Assembly (NCBI GenBank): GCA_025093985.1
Contig: JACAAK010000014.1
Coordinates: 620,001 to 684,000, forward strand
Origin: Calvatia gigantea
Taxonomy: Eukaryota > Basidiomycota > Agaricomycetes > Agaricales > Lycoperdaceae
Reading direction: 5' to 3'
Length of the DNA: 64,000 nt
Positions 54,775 to 64,000 of the stretch are shown here, one piece after another; positions within the stretch are counted from its first letter, which is position 1, and each line of letters starts with the position of its first letter. The notes under the pieces are model-generated. The model saw only the letters and a list, made by a program, of their open reading frames with translations. It ran no database searches and was not told where the DNA came from. Position numbers and translations under genes: made by a program.

Positions 54775-55462
54775 GTAGCGTGAGAAACTCCTGGTGAAGT
54801 TAGTAACAGAGTTATTCACTGGTGGCCTACCTGTGAGTTACTCGCAGTGTGTTACTTACATGTGAGCAAGTAAGTGTTATTAACAGGTGATTAATAGTTT
54901 CTCACAGTGCGAGAAAGCGATTAACTGTGAATAACTCATGTTTTGTTACCTGAAGCCTACGTTTATCCCAATAAATGTTGTTGTTTTCTGAGCTGTCCTC
55001 TGAAATGTGTGCAAAGAGCAGCCACAGCAAGCGGAACCGGTTGAAAGGTTAGCACTAGGTGTATCTCAGTTCTGTCAAGTATTGTCAAAAGTTCGTCACG
55101 CCTGCCGTCAGAACCAATGTGGTCGATTCAGTTGGGAGATCAATAGTCAGAAGTTGAGGGTTATCAACAGTTTTGTTGATGTTCTCTGATGGGTCCTCTG
55201 GGCTTCCATTGAACATTAGTTGACCTTGACTTTTTGACAAGTCATAAACGAAATGCAGGATCGGCAAGGCTTGGGACAGATGCTTTTTTTTTTTTTGGTG
55301 ATTTCCACATTTGTATGATCTTTAACGACGGCACCAGCGCTTACGACTTACTCACAGTCTCTCGCCAGATGCGATTTGGGCTCGAGTTACTAACTCGTTA
55401 TTAACGGGTTATTAACTTGCGAATAACTACCCTGCGAAAAACTCGGGACTTATTCACGCTAC
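54775..55462. mobile_element. Candidate small inverted-repeat element
   Basis: GTAGCGTGAGAAACTCC at the left and its imperfect complement at the right (55446-55462; 9 bp perfect, 13 of 17 overall) face each other over 688 bp. Both ends are rich in GTTATTAAC-type words in inverse order. A poly(T) run lies at 55284. No transposase and no clear target duplication. MITE-like, low confidence. Confidence 0.35.
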
Positions 55463-55731
55463 CTTAGTCCTGCCAGGCCGTGAGGCTTCACTAGCACTAC
55501 TCAACTCAGAAGTATCAAGGACTAATAATATGGCATCTATACTCAACCTGCCGTTCTCATTCACTCGCGCGACAGTGTCCCATCCGCGTGGTCAAACAGC
55601 ACGAATCCTCCAAACCACTCGATGGCCGAGAACACACTAATCTCATACTTTCCCATCAGACTGAAGGGCCCTTTCACTGACCATGAGCACGGCCGGAGCA
55701 ATCCACCAAACCACCTGCAGAACAAAAGTAT

Positions 55732-55809
55732 GGGGGCACCGCGGATCGAACGCGGGACCTTTAGAACACTCGCTTCAGTCTACTGCTCTCCCAACTGAGC
55801 TATGCCCCC
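55732..55809 (-). tRNA. tRNA-Phe (GAA) with a 6-nt intron
   Basis: The minus strand folds as a full cloverleaf: acceptor stem GGGGGCA/TGCCCCC, D-stem GCTC/GAGC with AGTTGGGA loop, T-arm CCGCG-TTCGATC-CGCGG and variable loop AGGTC. The anticodon loop is CTGAAG...T, anticodon GAA, with an extra CGAGTG after position 37, the canonical intron site. Without it the tRNA is 72 nt plus the discriminator. The anticodon stem has one mismatch (G27-A43). Confidence 0.92.
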
Positions 55810-57879
55810 TTTAAACCCCTTGAAAGTCATCGGATTAAGTTTTTCAGATTCCTGACATTCTCGCTACACAAACATTCGACGGACTCAGTGCGCACAAATC
55901 TTACTCGCCCGTTCATGGTCATTAAGTTTTCATTGGACGTATTTTCAACATTCCTTGCCCTGGATAAAGAAGTGATTGAAGAAGTACTGCAAGTATTGCA
56001 TCCAATCGTAATCCAGTGCCCTCAAGGATAATGCTGGAGGCTCCGCGATTATGTCTGGTTCATTTCACTTCAATTTCGACCTCGATGCCAATGCGCCATA
56101 GACCCGGGTTGACCTGCTATCCTAATTCTTGTCCTCCAATATCGGATCCAGGCGCATGGGTTGCGGCATCAGCGGCAATGCGTACGCTGATGCAACGAGT
56201 TCTTTGCAATTCAACGGTCGTGCACACGGAAAAGTACCTCGCGCTCATCTGAGAAAGGGGGTGGCTAGCCTTCTGATTTAGGTACGGACTGTCAAATACA
56301 ATGGTCGCCGCTTTCTCGCCAGGCCATATATCAAGCCGCCTCAATTACTAAACGAAGCTATGAATCTCTTCACTCTATCCAACCCCCATTTATATATGGA
56401 CCCCAAAACTGGGACCTCAATCTTAGCAAAAAGAATGCAACGCTGGGGAAGTGCACGGCATTCGCTCGCACGCCCTCATTAGTCGACCTCGGTTCTTATC
56501 AGTTGTTATGCGGGAGTTATCCGGATTACAAGTCCACGTCTTCTTCATGTGAATTTTGGTCCTTTCTAACAAAGTGTGGCCTAAACGAAGAGGTCCACCA
56601 TTACCGTGCTCGTTTGTAAAAAAAAAAGGTCGTTTAGGGGAACGTGAATCGATCTGTTATCGACATCTAGTACTGCCAGCAATCCCATCAGCGTCCGGGT
56701 GGAGAAGCGTGCGTGGAAGTCTGCTACTGACGTCGCAGATATTATTCGCCATCGTTCTCGGTTGGCCACGGGCTCGTCTGTTTCATCCCCCCCAATCACG
56801 CGAAGAAGTTGAAACACATGTATTGCGGCACGGTGCCCACTACGACCTTTCATAAACAGTATACGTGTAGCTCAGAATCCTGGGCCCAGCAAAATGACCC
56901 CGCATGTGTATTCATTCTTTTCTCGTCATTCGAACCCCGGTACCCATATAGCCCACCCCCAGTATTATCCGACACCACAATGCTCCACACCTGTATCATT
57001 CATAACCGTTCCAACTAGAACGCCTTGCCCCGGGATCTCGCGCCCTCAAGTCCCCCCTGTACTTATCTACTATCTAGGAATGTCTGATATTTTCTGTATC
57101 CCGTAAAGGGTGGACTAAATTTGCAGACACTGTAGTACAATAAGATGGTCACAGAGTCCAATAGATCAGACCATCAAGATCACCCCATCTTAAGCGTCGA
57201 AAACTTGACTTACCGCCACCCCCGCCACATAATTCTGTCCCCTCCCATTTGTTGTGGTTTTTCTGTTGCTTCTCCGAATACTCGAATCTTTGGGTTGTTC
57301 GAAACACTAGGCGACGTTGTACTCTCGTAGATACAATGGGCTCGCCCTCAAGCACTCGAATCCTTCGACGACACTATCCAGTTTCGGCAATGAGGGGTAG
57401 TGCAACCAATGGGCGGTTTGGACTTGGATGTGGACTCAAAAAAAAACAATGGTTTGCAATCCCTGGGTGTTAAGTGAGTAGAGCCCTGGGTAAACCTTTT
57501 GGCCGTCCTTGCCATGCAATCGAGCTGGAATGAGCATGGAGCTGTTCCAAGGCGTTTGGCGGACAACCTTTGTATCATGCGTGACTTGAGTCGATCATAC
57601 TAAGTGGGAACATATATGCCTGGATCCTAAAGGTGTAGTACTGAGGCCCCTTGTCACACGCAAGTATCGCATGTTGATTATGAAACTTAATTTAGTGGCA
57701 ACAAAGAGACCGTGTTTCTAAACGAGTGTAAGTAACGAGCGCGATTTATAACGCAATACCACAACCAGTCCATAGTCCATAACATTAGAAGTGCAGAGAA
57801 CACATCACACAGTGAATGACGACAAATTTCAGCTGATTCAACCAGGAGCAATATATGGTGGGAGGCAGCCTGGGGAACC
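55810..57879. other. Intergenic stretch
   Basis: About 2 kb without a convincing gene. Some 60-100-codon frames occur on both strands (for example 56117-56344 minus), with no domain or splice-consistent partner. Confidence 0.4.
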
Positions 57880-60468
57880 TTAACACCGTTGCCATATCTT
57901 GACGTAGTCACTGCCAAACGATTTAAGTGATTTAGGTCCACAGATAGCACGCATAACGAAATGTGCACTTACACGACAAGTGAACGATCTTCCGGATTAT
58001 CCGACCATGTCGGTAGCCATTGATCCCTCGCACGCCAAAAGTCACCCATTGCGGCTAAAAAATATGAGGATAATCAGTGTTGTTCCATAGGGGGGATGAA
58101 ATGGAATTGAGTGCCATGTCCAAGAGTGAAAAATTTCCGACAGTCATATGAAGTTGGACTCGAAGATTGAAACACTCACTGCTTGAGCCATCAAACCAAG
58201 GTTTTTCCCCGCTACTATCAGGGAACCAGCCATTCGTTCCTCCGACAGCGACGTTCATGATGAGATAGAACGCTGATAGACCAATTGGATTTTCCCGAAT
58301 ATGAAACATCGCAGACGAGTTGGAACAAAGGAAAGAAGGCCGGAGTTAGTAGGTGATGCGTGAATGTGACAAGAGGGGTTGAAAGACTGACGTTGATCGA
58401 AGGGCGCGCCTTTGCTTCCGTCCACCCACGGGTTGGTCAACACCACTGCCTCTGATCCATTCTGTGCAATTCGGGGAAAGTCGCCCTTGTCCCAAAATGA
58501 CTTTTTGATCCTGAGATCCAAGAGGTGGTGCAGCCTCGTGTCAACGTAGATGCGACTGTAAATCGAGCGTCAGGAGAAGGGGATCCCGACTAAAGGCATG
58601 AACCCCTCTGAGTGCAACGTACATGAAGTCTTCGGTCCATTCCAGGGAGTAGGTATGGAAGTCGTCACCGTAGCTATTTCGACGTTGCGACCACCAACCG
58701 TAGGTTTTCCAAACACGGTTTAAGAGAGGGGTCGGACCCCAATTGAGTGCGCCACGGACGTAATTGCTTCCTCTGTTCTCGCAAAGTTAAATGTCTGAGT
58801 CTGAAGATGACAAGCAGATAAACTTACTGCTTAGGATATCGAAGGCCGTTTCCACGAGCTTCCATGATATCAATTTCCCCTACACGAAGAATTGAGTTAA
58901 TATGGCACATCGGTGGATTTCAATTCCGTTGAAATTTTGGGTCCGGTTATCGCGTTTGAACAGGATAGATCCAACCCTCCCCCAAATTTCGGGGGCCAAG
59001 GCTTGAAGAGGGGTAACCGTGGTGGGATGGAAGCCAGGAATCAAAAAAAACTTACCACTTAGTGGCCAAGATCCATACTTGTTGTCCACAGGAAGCATCC
59101 AAATTGCCGGCCAGAGCTAGAAACAGGTGTTAGGGGGCAGATACGAGGGTCAGTTTTTGCGTAAATGACATTGTGGTACCACACTAACCCAATCCCTGGA
59201 AGAGAAGAAAGCAAAGTAAAGTGTTAAAAGGGTAACAGACAATATGCATTTTACCAAACTGACCCCTTCGGAATTTTAGCCCTGACCTCCACTCGACCGT
59301 ATTTGATGCTAGCGGTCTTCCTGGTGCTGATTCTAGCGCTTTGTACGGGATTGATAATCTGACCAGTAGTCGAGTTACTAATAGCGGAACAAGCTTTGTA
59401 GTATCCTTCGACATCGAAGGGTTGATCAAGGCCGATGTTACTGCTGTTGGAGGATTGCGGAGTTGAAGCGGTATAGCTGATGCCTTGGGTGACGTTGAAA
59501 GTGCAGTCCGTGATGTTGAAGACTGTACTATCCACAATGGCGTCCATACCAATTGCATCGGAGGTCAAGGTAGGGGTGATGTAAAGCCGCCCATTGCGTA
59601 CATTCGAATTATTTTGTGAAGATGTTGTCATTTCGAATTGACCATTTCTGTTCAAAAACCCATTTCAGTATCTACAAGATTGTAAAATGTGTATACTTAC
59701 CCGAAGCCGCTCATTTCTACCTCGCGGAAGAACTTGCCATTCTCTCCGAAAACCCCTTCTGGGGAGTCGAAGTTCTCATCCATAACTAGGCACAAACCAG
59801 ACTCAAGGACAAGGGTATCGTTCCAGGCAACCCAACAACGAATGGCTCCAGCTGCGACTCCCAGAAGAATCACGCCGTAAGTCAAGAAATAGGCGACCCG
59901 AGCATATGGATCACGTGTAGAAATCCAAGGCTTCTCGACAGGGCCTCGTGCGGCGAGCATCGTAGACTTCGGGCGTTCTCGTTGTGATTTAGCCGTGGAA
60001 GGTCGAGCAGAGCTGTACATTGTAAGTGGACGTGACTTTGGGGATGCAAAGCTCTCCCTTAGACGACTCGACGAAGCGGTACCGGGTCGACTGCCGTACA
60101 AGGAACCCCGAGAAAGGTCAGCGATGCTCGTAGAGACCGAGTGCATTCCGCTTTTTGGGGCAGAGAGAATGGAATCTGAGGACATAGTATGTATGTGTTG
60201 AGCTGGAGGAGTTTGAGGGGATGATTGGTCCAGGGCATTGAGGCTCGTAGCGCTCCCAGGTGGTGAAAAAGGATTCGATGTAGAAAATGGCATGGCCGCG
60301 AGGAGTCGCAGGTGGAGAATCTCCGTAGGAATATGTACTTGAGAGTGTTCGGGAAGAGGTCGGTCTCGAGTGAGTAGTCCGCCGTTGAGGCTGAGAGGTT
60401 ACGAAGTTGGGCTGGGGCGGGACGAGCCTGTCCTCCTCCTGGATGGAGTCCGTAGGATTGTGGGCCAT
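57880..60468 (-). CDS. kre6: Beta-1,6-glucan synthesis GH16 protein, KRE6/SKN1 type
   Basis: The N-terminal cytosolic Ser/Pro-rich tail is followed by one membrane helix (VAYFLTYGVILLGVAAGAI) and a lumenal GH16 domain: a Golgi/ER type-II protein. Blocks: MDENFDSPEGVFGENGKFFR, NGRLYITPTL, TASIKYGRVEVRAKIPKGDW, LWPAIWMLPVDNKYGSWPLS, the catalytic GEIDIMEA (ExDxxE), YVRGALNWGPTPL, FHTYSLEW and LIMNVAVGGTNGWFPD. The last exon (57910-57880) gives VDYVKIWQRC, the usual family end. A 7-nt exon (59195-59189) encodes the GDW between two introns. The frame from the ATG at 60468 (MAHNPTDSIQEED) is shifted by one base from the main frame near 60295-60330; the ATG at 60293 is the alternative start. Confidence 0.87.
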
Positions 60469-62706
60469 GGCGGTCGAGTGCGTAGAGAATATACTTGATA
60501 GCCTATATCCACACCCTAGCTAGCCAGGGAAGCGGAGCGTTGGATGTGAAATTATAAGATTCACAGGAATTCATCATTATGATGTTGTCGGCCCAGTTGT
60601 GTCCAACTGCCTTGCCGTTCCTGACCTCAAGGTCTGTAACTCGTGGGTGGGAATTGACCGGTTCAAAGGCCAGATCGATTCAGCCTTTCTAGATGCCATC
60701 AACTATCAAGATAGCGTTAATTTTTGTGGCTTATCTGCGGCGTCTAGGGTCCGCGGCGCTGGAAGATTCAATTTGTTATGTTAACACCGCAAGAGACTTG
60801 TTCAGCTCACCGGACAACCGATAAAGTTCGCTTAGAAATTTGAGGATGCGCAACCTCTCCCATTCCTCGAGACGGACCGAGGGAGGTTTTTGATAAAAAT
60901 AGCTCGACGGCTGTGATTCGATGTTTAGGCATGAAGGACGCAACTTTGTGATGGAGTGATCGATGATTATCCAAAATGGTCATAGATGTATTTCGGAAGA
61001 TGGATATTTGTTCAGGGGTGTGTTCAAGCCGAGAAGCTTTTTCTTATCACGTGCACCGATGTCAAACTGAGTTCTGGGAAATTACGGCTTGTAGCTCAGG
61101 CAATTCAGAAGGATTGTTTACATTCCAAAATCTTGCGTGCCTTGGGGTATCCGGATTCAGGGGAATCCCATTGCCAGTATCTTTTCTTCTTGTTCCAAAC
61201 ATAAGCCATCTTGTAATCCGAGAATATGCAGTCCCGTTTGATAATCAATACAATGTGGTGTCACGGTGACTTCAAATGGGTAAGATGGGAATGGGTAAGA
61301 TGGGGTGGGTTCCGTCGCTGAGGGGGGGGTGGCCTTGAGGCTTAGAGCCCTGGGCCTGAAGCTTGAGGTTTGAAATTTGAAGGGTCGGGTGGGCTTTAGC
61401 TTGAGGGGTAGGCAGAAGTGAAGCATGTCATGAGCTTATTTGATCTCAACAGGATATCATGATTATTGTTGGAATAGTTTGATCGGAAATATGGAAGAAG
61501 AATCCAAGGGAATCCGATGGCGCCGGGCAGCCAGGATTGAAGTGGACGATAGCAGGCCTTAGAAGAGATTGACAAGGTCAATCAACATCGATAGCGGAGG
61601 GAAGGAAAGGCCGGTAATGTTCTGAATGCTCCTCACTTCGAAAACGAGGCGAAGCCGAGAATCACCACACCACCTAGAATATTGGGAGCCTGGGCAATTA
61701 ATGATTAATGATTAATGACCAACGACCGCTGGGAGCTTTGCTACGATCACGCGAAGACACGGAAGTTTTTGATTGGAGTCACACCTAATCAACTTGTACG
61801 AATCTGTGCTCACCAATATTTGGGATCAATCGAAAGTGCTTGATCCTCGATGCTCGCGCATGGCATGAACAAGGACAAGACTGATGTTCGTGATGTATGG
61901 CTGATTGGACCCGACGCCTCCCACATGTTGAGTGGATGACGGCTGTTCAAATTGACAGGGACGTGATAACCTGGATATCCTGTACTTGGCCTCGACGTTT
62001 CGCATCATGTCGCGTTCAGACCGACAGGGTGTTGGTTCATCGGCAGAAATAACGGGTCGATGCGGAGGCACCATGGTGACGACGCTATTGCTGATGGGCG
62101 ACTATCAACACAATTCCGTTAATCGAGGAAGGTGAAAACCCTTAGAACTCCGCTAAATGGAATACTCACAAGGAATAGATGAACCCACGAGTCGGACTTC
62201 AGATCAATCAAAGCATTCTTCACCTTTGGTCCACCCATTCTTTTGATGCTTCTCAATCTGCCGGGGAACAGGTCTCACAGAGCGAGCGCCACGCGGTCCA
62301 CCTCAGCATCCGGTCATACGGTGGAGGGAATGCGGACCGAGTGAACATGCACCCCATCGACCAATGCAGCATTGTCCCTGATGTTTGACCTGTCATTCAT
62401 GCCTGGAATTTTCATTAGACATTTTTGTGTTCCGTTGGGGATCTCCAGTCACAGGAATGAATACGAAACTCGGCAAGCCTCCGAGATCTCCCACAAGAAG
62501 AGGGGGTGCTAGTTTCGGGCCTGATGCCATCGCTTGCGGCCACCGACGTCCAGAAGCCCATTCAATGGATGAAACCCCATTTGATGGTCCTCTTTTAAGC
62601 TCTCGGTCGTCAATTGTGATTCTTTTGGGTCTCGACTACCAGTGTTCGCTATCCTATTCTACACCCTAGGCTTTCGACTACCCCTCTCGTTGGCCATCTA
62701 ATCACG
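60469..62706. other. Intergenic stretch
   Basis: About 2.2 kb with no supported gene. It holds G-rich simple repeats (GGTAAGATGGG, 61275-61330), three tandem ATTAATG units near 61700, and the promoters of the flanking divergent genes. Several 60-95-codon frames have no recognisable content. Confidence 0.4.
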
Positions 62707-64000
62707 ATGGAGTACGACTCCTTTGACGCCATCCTACATTATGTCTTTCGCTCGGTGCGCTCACCGAGAAACCATTTCAAGTACTTATCTGCTTGCTCAC
62801 ATTTAAATCCATTTCCCAGACTCAAGGCGATGCATGGTTTAAGCCTTCGGAGGAGAATGTTTCTGCAGGTGTTTGCATACGGTTAGAGCCAGGCGAATTC
62901 CGTGTCTTCCCATACGAAAACCCCTTCCTCGCGCCCTTTGAGGAAGCTGTGCGCGGGCTGAACCCTCTGGTGGCCGTTAAGGTGCGAAGTGCAGCCGTAC
63001 ATTCTGCATTGGCAACTGTGTGAGTGCCTATTCTGTTATCTGCTTCCTTTGACCTCTCAGTCCGTGGTATAGTGCGGAATGATGCATCTGCAATTCATGT
63101 CGACATAGGAACCCGCATCCAAATCCTTGACACCGTTGCCCTCCTACCGGATGCTGAAAAGGAACAGTGTGGTGCATTCATTGTAAGTTTCCGTGACGGG
63201 AATGCGTATACTTTTTGCTGAGCAAGTCCTTGTTCAGCGAGATGAACGTGTTCTCGTTGTGTGGTCGGACGATCTTGATCACATTGTTCCCCTCTGTCGC
63301 GAGTTCAATGAGAAGATAATGAAGTTTCTTTGGCGCTCAAGATCAACCACCCATTCTGTGTCTACTTCTGTGTCTACCTCAGTCGCTCCTTCGACAACTG
63401 CATCTGGTGTCTTCCTCAATGAGAAGTCCCCACAACCTCCAGCTCCTGCCGCCATCACTGGAGCAGTTGCCGTCGCCGCAGCAGAAAAAGCGAAGGAAAC
63501 AGCCGAAGAAAAGAAAAAGTCCAAGCCATGGAAAATCCTTGGGTGGAGTTGGACTTCCTCCAAACCGGACGTTGACGACCTCGAAAAAGGGCCCAATGGA
63601 CCGGATCCTCGTCCCATCCGACTGTTTGCTCCCGTATACGGCGGCCTTGGTGCCGGACTTTCTATTTGTGAGTTGCAGTAGTTTTGTGTTCAGCTGGCCT
63701 GGGCCTTACGGGAATGAAAGTCTTCATTGCTAGTGGACTTTCCATCCTCCTAGCAGAATTCAAGCTCGACCATAGCTACGCGCGGTTTGCGTTATTGGCT
63801 ACAGCACCATTCTTAGTCTGTGTGTCACTTGTAAGCCGTTGACCGCGCACCAGAGTATAAGTCCTCATTCTTGTACTTCCGCGCAGTTCTTCGCATTACA
63901 GATTGTGGGCAATATTTGCATGTTGTGAGTCTCCTCTGCTCTTTTGGTTGTTTGATTATGCGCTTACCTCGATCATTCAACGTGAAGGATTGGTCCAGTG
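62707..64000 (+). CDS. Membrane protein, probable type-2 glycosyltransferase (N-terminal part)
   Basis: Starts at 62707 (MEYDSFDAILHYVFRS) and leaves the window. Exons 62707-62754, from 62820, from about 63073, about 63221-63669 and later ones encode a soluble domain: TQGDAWFKPSEENVSAGV, FRVFPYENPFLAPFEEAV, VAVKVRSAAVHSAL, VDIGTRIQILDTVALLPD, VLVVWSDDLDHIVPLCREFN. An Ala/Lys-rich linker follows, then membrane helices (FIASGLSILLAEF, FALLATAPFLVCVSL, FFALQIVGNICML). The soluble block resembles the N-terminal domain (DUF7928) of basidiomycete GT2/chitin-synthase-like proteins, from memory only; the GT2 core would lie outside the window. The exon 2-3 junction near 63019-63073 does not fit a canonical splice in frame. 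Confidence 0.55.

Noticed and set aside
1..64000. CRISPR arrays, bacterial operons, ribosome binding sites, rRNA
   Set aside because: None seen; introns and gene families are fungal nuclear.

Overview
This 64 kb window is nuclear DNA of a filamentous basidiomycete, most likely an Agaricomycete. Introns are 40-90 nt with GT..AG ends. The gene content fits: fungal Zn2Cys6 DNA-binding domain, TKL-type kinases, NACHT NTPases, a KRE6/SKN1 glucan-synthesis enzyme and a STRIPAK SLMAP homologue. Exon joins were made by hand from splice signals and reading phase. Species cannot be named from the sequence.

The window has two compartments. Positions 1-35.6 kb are a dynamic accessory region. From the left it holds a pseudokinase (copy A, cut by the window edge); an unusual fusion gene joining the N-terminal half of a Zn2Cys6 regulator to a protein kinase domain; a broken paralogue of that fusion, split by a 1.7 kb retroposed insert with poly(A) and a 15-bp target duplication; a fold-back element with two 730-bp arms; a dead GNAT acetyltransferase; a dead and a living alpha/beta hydrolase; pseudokinase B, a near copy of A; and a REG1-like PP1 regulator. 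Then comes a cluster of three NACHT-family genes and two more members of the pseudokinase family (C, D), plus small relics of the same families and of a neighbouring transporter.

Positions 35.9-64 kb are quiet and housekeeping-like: an MFS transporter, an FHA/coiled-coil/tail-anchor protein (SLMAP/PRO45/HAM-4/Far9 type), nucleoporin Nup84/Nup107, the mRNA-export factor SAC3/GANP, a small Cys-rich protein, a divergent kinase-like protein, tRNA-Phe, a KRE6/SKN1 GH16 protein and the start of a membrane protein probably of the glycosyltransferase-2 type.

The most interesting signal is in the accessory region. Two NACHT-family genes stand head to head with members of one kinase family that shares a conserved N-terminal helix. 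Copies A, B and C have lost core catalytic residues while keeping open, spliceable frames; copy D has lost the catalytic Asp and is frameshifted. One NACHT paralogue has lost its whole ATPase core by a precise in-frame deletion. The layout recalls plant NLR plus pseudokinase decoy systems, but that comparison is inference.
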